From Haliea sp040221975 (GTDB taxonomy: Bacteria > Pseudomonadota > Gammaproteobacteria > Pseudomonadales > Halieaceae): 64,000 nucleotides of DNA. A model generated the notes under the pieces. That model saw nothing but the letters and a program-made list of their open reading frames with translations, had not been told where the DNA came from and did no database searches. Made by a program: the position numbers and the translations under genes. Numbering within the stretch: the first letter of the stretch is position 1; each line of letters begins with the position of its first letter. Positions 49,901 through 57,308 of this stretch are shown here, piece after piece. The stretch covers positions 62,001 through 126,000 of the forward strand of contig JAVJWR010000026.1 in NCBI GenBank assembly GCA_040221975.1, given 5' to 3'.

Positions 49901-50030
49901 TGGGGCGCTGGGCCATGGGGAATTCACGCACACCCAGTTCGCCGAGGCCAATGAGGCCGAAAACGATGATGACGATGGACATCACCACCGCCAGCACCGG
50001 GCGCTGGATGCTCAGTTCATGCAGACGCAT
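46938..50030 (-). CDS. RND (HAE1-type) efflux permease
   Basis: 1030 aa inner-membrane proton-driven pump of the AcrB/MexB superfamily. It has the expected order of 12 helices with two large periplasmic loops. TM4 carries the proton-relay Asp pair in GLVVDDAIVVVENIYKR. It starts MRLHELSIQRPVLAVVMS. Its ATG overlaps the stop of the adaptor gene upstream. No outer-membrane channel gene is in the window. The substrate cannot be read from sequence. Confidence 0.95.
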   Translation of the reverse strand: MRLHELSIQRPVLAVVMSIVIIVFGLIGLGELGVREFPMAQRPIISVQAAYPGANASVVESQITEALEEELNTVSGIRTMTSISREGLSTVTTEFNLGDDLDTAANDIRDRVGSALRRLPNDAEAPTVTKADADGDPIIFLSVRSQQRSLLELSALADDLFKTRFETISGVGQVDIWGYKEYSMRLWLDPDALAAHGLTAIDVREALQAANVELPTGRLEGDSIDLNIRTRSRLGEDPEEFENRIIKRNGDRVVRLRDVGRAELGALNERTVLRRDGITNVGVVLRPQSGANEIAIADEFYRRLAIIERDLPADVDLAIGFDNTTFIRASIKEVIQTLGIALLLVCATIFTFLREWRTTIIPIVTIPIALIGTFFVLYLAGFSINVLTLLGMVLAIGLVVDDAIVVVENIYKRIEKGQTPAVAGAEGVREIFFAVIATTLALTAVFAPLIFLGGLTGVLFREFGVTLAAAVIISSFVALTLAPMLCTRFLKNRARHPALYRATEPFFDGLADRYRNSLRTFLGHRSWAPLILLICVGLVVTLYRSLPQELAPLEDRSQLFVSARGPEGAGFDYMFDAMTRFDDVVRDSIGDDIKARLTVTSPGFGASTTVNSGFSRVVLKDPAEREHTQAEVASILTAALAGFPDLQAFVRQFETINVGGRGLPVQFVVQNTDIDKVREVIPRFMERAQQHPAFSYVDVNLKFNQPELVLDIDRDRAEALGVSTRDIADIVQASFSGQRFGYFLKDGQQYEIIGQMVRSGRNDPTDLSRLSIRAADGAMVPLQNLVTVREQSSAPVLYRFNRFTAATFSANLADGVTLGAGIEAMREVAATVLDDSYSTELAGQSREFDETGSSLVFVFVLALLLIYLVLAAQFESFRDPLAIMLTVPMAITGGLISLWYFGQTLNIFSQIGLIMLIGLVTKNGILIVEFANQRREAGLSIADAVEEAAAARFRPILMTTLSTVLGTLPIALALGAGSQSRVPLGLAVIGGMLLGSFLSLYVVPAAYRLLASRSVRGEATITADTASAAR

Positions 50031-51091
50031 CAGCCGAGGTCCAGGCGGCGCTGGATGTTCACTCGCTGGCCGTCGCGCACCGACTGGATGCCCGAGGTGA
50101 TGATCTCCGCACCTGGCTCCAGGCCCTGCAGGATTTCCACCCGGGTTTCGTCACGGTGGCCGGTTTGCACGGTGTGGCGAACAGCAATCCCGTCCTCCAC
50201 GGTAAACACGGAGACCGCGTCCAGGCTCTGCAGTACGGCCACGCTGGGTACCACCAGGGCTGCATCGTTGCGACTCACCAGTTCCACCCGGGCATAGTTG
50301 CCGGGCAGCAGTTTGCGCTCCGTGTTGTCGACGTCGGCGCGCACGGTCAGGGTGCGGGTGGCGATGTCAACACGCGGATCGATGGCGCGAACGGTGGCGG
50401 TAAAGGGTTGCTCGTGGCCGGCAACCCTCAGGGACAGCTCGGTCTGCGGCTGTACCAGGCGCAGGAAGCGCTCGGGCACGCTGAAATCGACGGTCAGGTC
50501 AGAGACCGTCTGCAGGGTGGTGATGAGGGTGTCCGTCTCGATCAGGTCGCCGGTACTGATGTGGCGCAGTCCCAGGGTGCCGTCGAATGGCGCCGTGATC
50601 CGGGTCTTGGCCAGGCGCACCTGCAGTCGCTCGACTTCCGCGCGCAGCACCTCCCGTCGACTCACGGCGTCATCGCGTTCGCTGGCGGTCACCGAGCCAC
50701 TCTTGAACAGGCTCTGCAGGCGTTCGGCCTGGGTGCTGGCGAGGGCGAGCTGCTCTCGTAGGGAGCGCAGCTCGGCCTCGACCTCGCCGGACTCGATCAC
50801 CACGATGAGCTCGCCTTCGTGTACATCCTGACTGTCGGTAAAGTGGATTTGCTCGACCTTGCCGCGCAGTTCGCTGCGAATGTCGATGGACTGGTCGGCC
50901 ATCAGGGTACCGTTGAAGGTCATGCGGCTCTCGAAGGTCTCCGGCTCAAGACGCTGGGTGCGAACCGCGGCCGCGCCGCCACCCGGGCGGGCGACCGCGG
51001 TGCCCTGGTCGGTGGTGGAGGGCATCAATCGGGGCCAAAGGGCCAATGCAATTACGGCAACGGCAAGCGCCGGTATCAGGAATTTCTTCAT
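50030..51091 (-). CDS. RND periplasmic adaptor (membrane fusion protein)
   Basis: 353 aa. The N-terminal anchor MKKFLIPALAVAVIALAL is followed by a barrel-sandwich hybrid (lipoyl) domain, an alpha-hairpin (about 105-155) and a beta-barrel domain (from about 195). It links the permease to an outer-membrane channel. ATG 51091 is chosen; upstream ORF extension has no signal sequence. Confidence 0.92.
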   Translation of the reverse strand: MKKFLIPALAVAVIALALWPRLMPSTTDQGTAVARPGGGAAAVRTQRLEPETFESRMTFNGTLMADQSIDIRSELRGKVEQIHFTDSQDVHEGELIVVIESGEVEAELRSLREQLALASTQAERLQSLFKSGSVTASERDDAVSRREVLRAEVERLQVRLAKTRITAPFDGTLGLRHISTGDLIETDTLITTLQTVSDLTVDFSVPERFLRLVQPQTELSLRVAGHEQPFTATVRAIDPRVDIATRTLTVRADVDNTERKLLPGNYARVELVSRNDAALVVPSVAVLQSLDAVSVFTVEDGIAVRHTVQTGHRDETRVEILQGLEPGAEIITSGIQSVRDGQRVNIQRRLDLG

Positions 51092-51137
51092 GGCTTCCAA
51101 ACGTCGAGGGGGAGGTTCCCGATGACTCGGGCGCGAA

Positions 51138-51143
51138 ATTATA
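51138..51143 (-). promoter_or_regulatory. -10 element of the RND operon
   Basis: Minus-strand TATAAT, 46 bp upstream of the adaptor ATG. The -35 region (AAACGC) is weak. No regulator gene or obvious operator is adjacent. Confidence 0.4.
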
Positions 51144-51240
51144 CGCCAAAATGCCCGGGAGCGTTTGGCGCTTCGGTAATTGACCCCATCGCTATCTCCG
51201 GGTTCCCTGCGCGGACACTGCCCTGAGGTCGCAAAGCGCG

Positions 51241-51246
51241 TATAAT
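51241..51246 (+). promoter_or_regulatory. -10 element of prfC
   Basis: TATAAT, 26 bp before the prfC ATG. No consensus -35 at the proper distance. The 181-bp divergent gap holds this and the RND -10 and nothing else clear. Confidence 0.45.
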
Positions 51247-51272
51247 CCCCGCTTTTTCCAGCAGGTTGCATC

Positions 51273-52850
51273 ATGCCAGAGCTGAGCCAGGCCATTGCCG
51301 CGCGCCGCACGTTCGCCATTATCTCCCACCCGGATGCGGGCAAGACCACCATTACCGAGAAACTGCTGTTGCTGGGCAGCGCGATCCAGGTGGCGGGCAG
51401 TGTCAAGGGCAAGCGCGGGCCCCATGCCACGTCCGACTGGATGAGCATGGAGCAGGAGCGCGGCATTTCCGTGACCTCCTCGGTCATGCAGTTTCCCTAC
51501 CACGGCCGCACCGTCAACCTGCTGGACACGCCCGGGCACGAGGATTTTTCCGAGGATACCTACCGCACGCTGACCGCCGTGGACTCGGCGCTGATGGTCA
51601 TTGACGGCGCCAAGGGTGTGGAGGACCGCACCATCAAGTTGATGAACGTGTGCCGCCTGCGCGACACGCCGATCTTCAGCTTCGTCAATAAAATGGACCG
51701 GGACATTCGCGACCCGATCGAGTTGCTGGATGAGATCGAACAGGTGCTGGCGATCGCGGGCGCACCGATCAACTGGCCAATTGGCATGGGTAGCGGTTTC
51801 AAGGGCGTCTACAACCTCTATACCGACGTGATCCATCTGTATACTCCAGGGCAGGGCAGTGTACTGCCGGATGACCGGCGTATCGAGGGCCTGGACAGCG
51901 ATGCGGCGCGGGAACTGCTGGGCGACGAGTACCCGGAGTTTGTCGATGAGGTTGACCTGGTGCGGGGTGCCAGCCACCCCTTCGACGCCGAGGCATTCCT
52001 GGCCGGCAAGCTGAGCCCGGTGTTCTTCGGTACCGCACTGGGCAACTTTGGCGTCCGCGAGATGCTCGATGACTTTGTCGAGTGGGCCCCGCCGCCCCTG
52101 GGCCGGGAGGCAAAAGAGCGCGAGGTCAGTGCCGGGGAACCACAGTTCAGCGGTTTCGTTTTCAAGATCCAGGCCAACATGGACCCCCGGCACCGCGATC
52201 GGATTGCCTTCCTGCGCCTGTGTTCCGGTCGCTACGACAAGGGCATGAAGATGCGTCATGTGCGTATCGGCAAGGAGGTGCGGATCGCCGACGCGGTCAC
52301 CTTCAAGGCCGGGGAGCGGGTGCTGGTGGAGGAGGCAGTAGCCGGCGACATCATCGGTCTGCACAATCACGGCACCATCCAGATCGGCGATACCTTTACC
52401 GCCGGGGAAGATCTCAACTTTACCGGGATACCCCACTTCGCGCCCGAATTGTTTCGCCGCATCCGCCTGCGCGACCCGATGAAATCCAAGCAGCTGCAAA
52501 AGGGCCTGCAGCAGCTGTCGGAGGAGGGCTCTACCCAGGTATTCGCGCCCCTGAACAATGCCGACCTGATTGTCGGTGCTGTGGGCCAGCTGCAGTTCGA
52601 TGTAGTGGTTTACCGCCTGGCGGATGAATACAAGGTCGAGGCGATGTATGAGCCGGTCAATGTCTACACCGCACGCTGGGTCCACTGCAGCGATGCCCGC
52701 AAGCTGGAAGAGTTTCGCAAGAAGGCGGCCGATCAGCTGTCAATTGACGGTGGTGGTCACCTGACCTACCTGGCGCCTACGCGCGTCAACCTCGCGTTGA
52801 TGGAAGAGCGCTGGCCCGAGATCGAATTCCGGGCCACCCGCGAGCACTGA
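51273..52850 (+). CDS. prfC: Peptide chain release factor 3
   Basis: 525-aa GTPase that recycles RF1/RF2. G1 loop HPDAGKTT at 19-26, G3 DTPGHEDFSEDTYR, G4 NKMDRD. The length and the RF3-type C-terminus (MYEPVNVYTARWV) separate it from EF-G. Confidence 0.97.
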   Translation: MPELSQAIAARRTFAIISHPDAGKTTITEKLLLLGSAIQVAGSVKGKRGPHATSDWMSMEQERGISVTSSVMQFPYHGRTVNLLDTPGHEDFSEDTYRTLTAVDSALMVIDGAKGVEDRTIKLMNVCRLRDTPIFSFVNKMDRDIRDPIELLDEIEQVLAIAGAPINWPIGMGSGFKGVYNLYTDVIHLYTPGQGSVLPDDRRIEGLDSDAARELLGDEYPEFVDEVDLVRGASHPFDAEAFLAGKLSPVFFGTALGNFGVREMLDDFVEWAPPPLGREAKEREVSAGEPQFSGFVFKIQANMDPRHRDRIAFLRLCSGRYDKGMKMRHVRIGKEVRIADAVTFKAGERVLVEEAVAGDIIGLHNHGTIQIGDTFTAGEDLNFTGIPHFAPELFRRIRLRDPMKSKQLQKGLQQLSEEGSTQVFAPLNNADLIVGAVGQLQFDVVVYRLADEYKVEAMYEPVNVYTARWVHCSDARKLEEFRKKAADQLSIDGGGHLTYLAPTRVNLALMEERWPEIEFRATREH

Positions 52851-52866
52851 CCCGGAGGGCGGGTCA
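52848..52866. terminator. Inverted repeat joining the stop codons of prfC and gpx
   Basis: TGACCC (52848-52853) and GGGTCA (52861-52866) form a 6-bp stem with a 7-nt loop. The TGA of each convergent gene is the outer end of one arm. No T-run. Confidence 0.35.
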
Positions 52867-53349
52867 GGGCAGGAGGGGCTCGATATCGCTGGCGATATCC
52901 TCGGGCTTGGTGGTGGGCGCATAGCGCTTCACCACATTGCCGTCGCTGTCGATGAGGAACTTGGTGAAATTCCATTTGATACCCTGTGATCCCAGGGTTC
53001 CCGGAGCTGCTTTCTTCAGGTGTTTGAACAGCGGGTCGGCGTTGCCGCCATTGACATCGATCTTGCCGAACATGGGGAAGCTGACGCCGTAGTTGAGCTG
53101 GCAGAATTCCATGATCTCGTCATTGCTGCCCGGATCCTGCTTGCCGAACTGGTTGCAGGGGAAGCCCAGGATCGCAAAGCCGCGGTCGCGGAACTGTTCG
53201 TAGAGTTTTTCCAGGCCTTCGAACTGGGGTGTGAAGCCGCACTTGGAGGCAGTGTTGACCACCAGCAGGACCTTGCCGCGGTATTCCTTGAGGGATTGTT
53301 TCTTGCCCGCCGGGGTCTGGCAGCTGAAATCGTAGATGGTTGAAGCCAT
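52864..53349 (-). CDS. Glutathione peroxidase family protein
   Basis: 161 aa, cysteine type. The peroxidatic Cys37 is in NTASKCGFT; FPCNQFGKQDPG and KWNFTKFLID are conserved. Such bacterial BtuE-like enzymes often use thioredoxin. AGGAGA lies 7 bp upstream of the ATG. Confidence 0.94.
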   Translation of the reverse strand: MASTIYDFSCQTPAGKKQSLKEYRGKVLLVVNTASKCGFTPQFEGLEKLYEQFRDRGFAILGFPCNQFGKQDPGSNDEIMEFCQLNYGVSFPMFGKIDVNGGNADPLFKHLKKAAPGTLGSQGIKWNFTKFLIDSDGNVVKRYAPTTKPEDIASDIEPLLP

Positions 53350-53406
53350 GTCGCGTTCTCCTGTGGTCGGCAGTCAGTGCTGCCTTTCCGGAATACTTGT
53401 TACGCC

Positions 53407-53437
53407 CCCGGCTTGCGGCGGGATCAGCTGAGCCGGG
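53407..53437 (-). terminator. Hairpin just after the desaturase stop
   Basis: CCCGGCT (53407-53413) pairs with AGCCGGG (53431-53437) around a 17-nt loop, immediately next to the stop codon of the desaturase gene. No T-run, so it is a weak terminator candidate. Confidence 0.35.
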
Positions 53438-54622
53438 TCATGCTCCCGACGCCTCCATCGGGGACTGCAGCTGCTGCAGCAGCATGCCCAGGCGCTTGCG
53501 CTGGTTCTTCAGTGCGTACTCCAGTTCCCGCAGCCTGTTGCGCAAGGTGGCGCGCTCCCATTTGTCGAGCATCTGCAGGCGCCCGGCTTCCAGCGCGTCC
53601 TCGAATTCGGCCACCTTGCGCTCATAGCGCGCGGATTGCAGGGCCCGCCACTGGTTGACCGATTCCGTGAACAGCTGGTACTCGCGTTCCAGCAGGTCCC
53701 GCAGGGTCTCGTTGTCCGCCTGCTCCTCCAGTTCCCGCCGGGCCCTGGCGAACTGGGCGTCCACCATGGCGCGCTGGATCCTGAAATCCGGAACCTTGTT
53801 GAGGTTGCTGGCCAGACCAAGGCGGGCACAGAGGCCAATCATCCACTTGGTCGGGTCCCACTGCCACCAGCGGATGCCGTTGCGGTAGTCCTGTTGGAAG
53901 ATGTGGTGGTAGTTGTGGTAGCCCTCGCCGTAGGTGAGGAAGGCCAGGAAACCGTTGTCCCGGGCACTGTTGTCCTCGGTGTAGGGTCGGCTGCCCCAGA
54001 AGTGGGCGAGTGAATTGATGAAAAACGTGACATGGTGGTTCACCACCAGCCGCAGCAGGCCCACCAGCAGCAGAGTGCCAATCACATCGCCCAGGGCCAT
54101 GCCGAGCAGCAGGGTCGGCACCACGTTCATGAAGGTGGTCAGGGCCACATAGTGGCGGTGCTGGAACATCACCACCGGGTCGCGTTGCAGGTCCCTGGCA
54201 TTGCTGAAGTCATTGTCACCACTGGGGTAGTGGCGCAGCATCCAGCCCATGTGGCTGAACCAGAGGCCGCGACCGGCGGAGTAAGGGTCCTGGTCGTTGT
54301 CATCGACATGGCGATGGTGGCGGCGGTGGTCTGATGCCCAGATCAGGATACTGTTCTGCAGCGCGCCTGCGCCCCAGAGGGCGAAGAACCATTTCAGGAC
54401 CGGGTGAGCCTCGTAGGCATTGTGTGCCCACAGGCGGTGGTAGCCGCCAGTGATGGAAAGGCCATTGAGGTACAGGAAAACCAGCGCCCAAAGCCACTGG
54501 GCAGTGGAGAAGCCGTGATAGACCCCCCACAGCGGGACAAGGATCAGGGCCAGGAGCGGAAAGCCGACAAAAATGACAACATTGACCGGAATCAGGGGCG
54601 GCTTGGCTGGTGCGGTAGGCAT
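53438..54622 (-). CDS. Acyl-CoA desaturase (delta-9 type) with C-terminal coiled coil
   Basis: 394 aa membrane di-iron enzyme. Membrane helices lie in the first 200 residues and the three histidine boxes are HRLWAH, HRRHH and HNYHH. Residues of about 275-394 form a charged, helical coiled-coil tail (RRELEEQADNETLRDLLERE onward) that is longer than in minimal desaturases. ATG 54622 fits the family start; an upstream ATG at 54715 is possible. It introduces a cis double bond in saturated acyl chains. Confidence 0.9.
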   Translation of the reverse strand: MPTAPAKPPLIPVNVVIFVGFPLLALILVPLWGVYHGFSTAQWLWALVFLYLNGLSITGGYHRLWAHNAYEAHPVLKWFFALWGAGALQNSILIWASDHRRHHRHVDDNDQDPYSAGRGLWFSHMGWMLRHYPSGDNDFSNARDLQRDPVVMFQHRHYVALTTFMNVVPTLLLGMALGDVIGTLLLVGLLRLVVNHHVTFFINSLAHFWGSRPYTEDNSARDNGFLAFLTYGEGYHNYHHIFQQDYRNGIRWWQWDPTKWMIGLCARLGLASNLNKVPDFRIQRAMVDAQFARARRELEEQADNETLRDLLEREYQLFTESVNQWRALQSARYERKVAEFEDALEAGRLQMLDKWERATLRNRLRELEYALKNQRKRLGMLLQQLQSPMEASGA

Positions 54623-54772
54623 ATGGACGTGAAGCTCTGGAGGTGAATATGCAGGGTTGCATGATAGCCTGTCGGGGGCGAAAAGTCCTGCTTGTGGCAG
54701 TGCTTCGAATGCCATTGGATCATTCGGGGCGGCTTTGGTTCCCTCGGGGCCAGGATCTGCGCGGCCCCACCC

Positions 54773-54822
54773 GACCTGGGCGGCCTGGGCGGCCTGGGCG
54801 GCCCTACCTGCGCGGCCTGGGC
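54773..54822. repeat. GGCCTGGGC tandem repeat in the gap between two minus-strand genes
   Basis: The 9-bp unit occurs as GACCTGGGC (54773-54781), GGCCTGGGC (54782-54790, 54791-54799) and again at 54814-54822 after a 14-bp break. The surrounding 212-bp gap between the synthetase stop and the desaturase start is very GC-rich and self-complementary (GCGGCCCC...). It may slip in replication; function unknown. Nothing else is seen in this gap. Confidence 0.7.
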
Positions 54823-54834
54823 GGCCCCACCTCC

Positions 54835-56178
54835 TCAGGTGCGCTCAAGGTAGGACTGGTACTCCAGCAGGGAGATTCGGCGCCGGAACTCGGATTCTTC
54901 CTGTTCCTTGGTGAGGGTGAATATCCGCTGCAATTCGCCCCCCAGCGCAGCACGGATGAACTCGGACCCGCGAAACCGGTCCAGGGCTTCGTGCATGTAC
55001 CCCGGCAGGGAACCGGTCTTCTGGGAATAGCCGTCGCCCCTGGTGGGGGTGCCCGGCGACGCCTGCTGCTCGATGCCGTCGAGCATGGCGGCGAGGACCA
55101 CGGCGAACTGCAGGTAGGGATTGCAGTCGGCGCCGGCGACCCGGTGTTCGAGCCGCCGGGCGGCGTGGGAACCGGCCGGCACGCGCACCGCCACGGTGCG
55201 GTTCTCATAGCCCCAGCTCGGGTAGGTGGGAGCATGGGTGCCGGGCTGGAAGCGGCGGTAGCCGTTGAAGCCGGGCGAGAAGATGATCATCGAGTCAGCC
55301 ATGTGCTGCAGGCAGCCGGCGATGGCCTGGTGCAGCAGGGGAGTGCCGCGCTCGGTGCCGTCGTCGAAAACATTGTTGCCCTGCTGGTCCAGAACACTGC
55401 AATGGACGTGCATGCCGTTGCCGGCCTCGTCCTCGAAGGGCTTGGGCATGAAGCTCGCCACCAGGCCGTGCTTGTGGGCGACGCCCTTGATCAGCCGCTT
55501 CATCATCAATATCTGCTTGGCCGCCAGCACCGGGCTGGGGACGTGCTGCATGTTGATCTCGTACTGGGAGGGAGCCGACTCCTTGACCACACCGTCAAAG
55601 GGCAGATCCTGGAGTTCGCAGGCGACGCGCAGCTCCTCCATCATCTGCTGGTGCTGGTTGAGCACATCAAGACCATACATGTTGCCGCCAACCGGTTGGC
55701 TGCCGGCGGGGGAGGGACAGGTGTGGATGGGCACGACGTTGTCCCAGCGCACCAGGCTGAATTCGAGCTCGGCAGCCACGACCGGGGTCCAGCCGGCATC
55801 CTGGAAGCGCGCAACGACCTGCTTGAGCACGTGGCGGGGGTCGCCCATGTAGGGCGTGCCATCGGCGTCGAACATGGACAACATGACCTGGCCGTGCTGG
55901 CCGCCGGCGGACCAGGGTGTTGGCAGCAGGGAACCCTCTACCGGGCGGCAAATACCGTCGGCGTCGCCGGACGCGAATACCAGTTCCTCTACATCCCGGC
56001 CCCAGATATCCAGGCTCAGGGCGGTCTTGGGGAGCTTGAGTTCACCATCGAAAATCTTGGCAAGCTTGTGCCGCGGCAGCCATTTGCCGCGCATGATGCC
56101 GTTGCAGTCGGGCAGCAGGGCCTCGACGGTGGTGATTTCCGGGTGGGCCCGCAAGAACCAGTCGGCTTCAAGGGACAT
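54835..56178 (-). CDS. Glutamine-synthetase-fold ligase, gamma-glutamylputrescine synthetase (PuuA)-like
   Basis: 447 aa. It carries the GS signatures: N-terminal VEALLPDCNGIMRGKWLP, the ATP/metal segments AAELEFSL and GNGMHVHCSV, and the C-terminal ENRTVAVRVPAGS and RLEHRVAGADCNPYLQ. The MRGK-type N-terminus is typical of the PuuA/GlnA3 branch rather than GlnA, which has an adenylylation loop. A role in polyamine or amine use is likely. It follows the LuxR-type gene by about 100 bp on the same strand. Confidence 0.85.
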   Translation of the reverse strand: MSLEADWFLRAHPEITTVEALLPDCNGIMRGKWLPRHKLAKIFDGELKLPKTALSLDIWGRDVEELVFASGDADGICRPVEGSLLPTPWSAGGQHGQVMLSMFDADGTPYMGDPRHVLKQVVARFQDAGWTPVVAAELEFSLVRWDNVVPIHTCPSPAGSQPVGGNMYGLDVLNQHQQMMEELRVACELQDLPFDGVVKESAPSQYEINMQHVPSPVLAAKQILMMKRLIKGVAHKHGLVASFMPKPFEDEAGNGMHVHCSVLDQQGNNVFDDGTERGTPLLHQAIAGCLQHMADSMIIFSPGFNGYRRFQPGTHAPTYPSWGYENRTVAVRVPAGSHAARRLEHRVAGADCNPYLQFAVVLAAMLDGIEQQASPGTPTRGDGYSQKTGSLPGYMHEALDRFRGSEFIRAALGGELQRIFTLTKEQEESEFRRRISLLEYQSYLERT

Positions 56179-56239
56179 TCGGACACCGTGATTCAGGCCA
56201 GTAAGGCTGCACTATCGGGATTTTGGCGCGGGGGTTCAA

Positions 56240-56255
56240 TGCCCCAACCGGGGCA
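56240..56255 (-). other. Stable hairpin between the LuxR-type gene and the synthetase gene
   Basis: TGCCCC-AACC-GGGGCA, perfect 6-bp stem and tetraloop, in the 101-bp gap. Without a T-run it may be a processing or attenuation site. Confidence 0.35.
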
Positions 56256-56279
56256 GGGGCGGGGCTTGTGTCACCGTGT

Positions 56280-57128
56280 TCACCGGGCCGGCGCCATGTA
56301 CACCCGCAGGGGGTCGTCACCGGCCGCCTCACCGAGGCAGGTCAGCGCATTGATGAACAGGGAAAACAGGTCGGTCTGGGAGCTCACATCGAGCTTGCGG
56401 TAAATGCTCTTGCGGTGTCGGCGCACGGTCTCCAGGGCAATGCCCAGGCGATCGGCCGAGGTGTCGGTGCCATAGCCGCGGAGCATGAGTTCCAGTACAT
56501 CCTTCTCCCGCGGGGACAGCAGCGACGCACCAAAGGTGCGGAATGCCAGGTCGATCTGGTGATTGATGCCCGGCTGGATCAGGTGCGTGACCGCGAAGTC
56601 GTCGTGTTCACTGTGGGACTTGATCAACTCCGAGACCGGCTCAGCCAGCAGGTACAGGGTCTCGTATTCCTGCTCGCTGAACTCGCCCTGCTGCGGCAGG
56701 CGCATCATGCACAGGTTGATGACGTTGCCCGCACGCAGCCGGGACAGGTAGATGGCCTCGTCGACAGTCCCGGTATCGGCGTAGTAGTCCCGATAGTACT
56801 GCGACTCGCGCAGCTTGCCGGCAGTAATCCGGGACAGGCGGTAGAACTTGGACCGCGGCTGGTTCATCGAGGCCTGGTAGAATGGATCCTCGCGATAGGG
56901 ACCGTCGAGGTAGGTGTCCACCTGGGAGGAGAGGGCCGGGGCTGGAATCTCGTGATAGAGAACCTGCGGCGGCAGATCCCGGTGATAGAGCCAGATCTGG
57001 GGGTAGTCGATGTGCACCTGGCCGCGAATCGCCTCGATCAGCGAGGGGAAGAACTGGTCGCTGCCCAGCGCCGAAATGGCGCGCGACAGATCCCTGTTCC
57101 ATTTGCTCAGCTGACTGATATCGTTCAT
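56280..57128 (-). CDS. LuxR-family transcriptional regulator
   Basis: 282 aa. The N-terminal 190 residues form an unrecognised ligand- or partner-binding domain. The C-terminal HTH is clear: LSPREKDVLELMLRGYGTDT...ETVRRHRKSIYRKLDV (about 204-255). No receiver or autoinducer-binding signature is obvious. It probably controls the PuuA-like gene directly downstream. Confidence 0.87.
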   Translation of the reverse strand: MNDISQLSKWNRDLSRAISALGSDQFFPSLIEAIRGQVHIDYPQIWLYHRDLPPQVLYHEIPAPALSSQVDTYLDGPYREDPFYQASMNQPRSKFYRLSRITAGKLRESQYYRDYYADTGTVDEAIYLSRLRAGNVINLCMMRLPQQGEFSEQEYETLYLLAEPVSELIKSHSEHDDFAVTHLIQPGINHQIDLAFRTFGASLLSPREKDVLELMLRGYGTDTSADRLGIALETVRRHRKSIYRKLDVSSQTDLFSLFINALTCLGEAAGDDPLRVYMAPAR

Positions 57129-57250
57129 GGCAATGCTGGCGCCAGAAGCTGACTTGATGCGGGCATATTGGGCAGCGCGACCGGCCTTGTCAAATGCAGC
57201 GAAATCCGCGGGCGGTACAACAAACTGTCGGGTCGCGATTGCAGTGGGCT

Positions 57251-57278
57251 TTGGTCAGGGAAGGCGCAGCACTATACT
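57251..57278 (+). promoter_or_regulatory. Predicted promoter of the AraC-type gene
   Basis: TTGGTC (57251-57256) and TATACT (57273-57278) with a 16-bp spacer, 30 bp before the ATG. Confidence 0.55.
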
Positions 57279-57308
57279 GCGATGGCAGTGATCACGCAGG
57301 AGGAGGGA

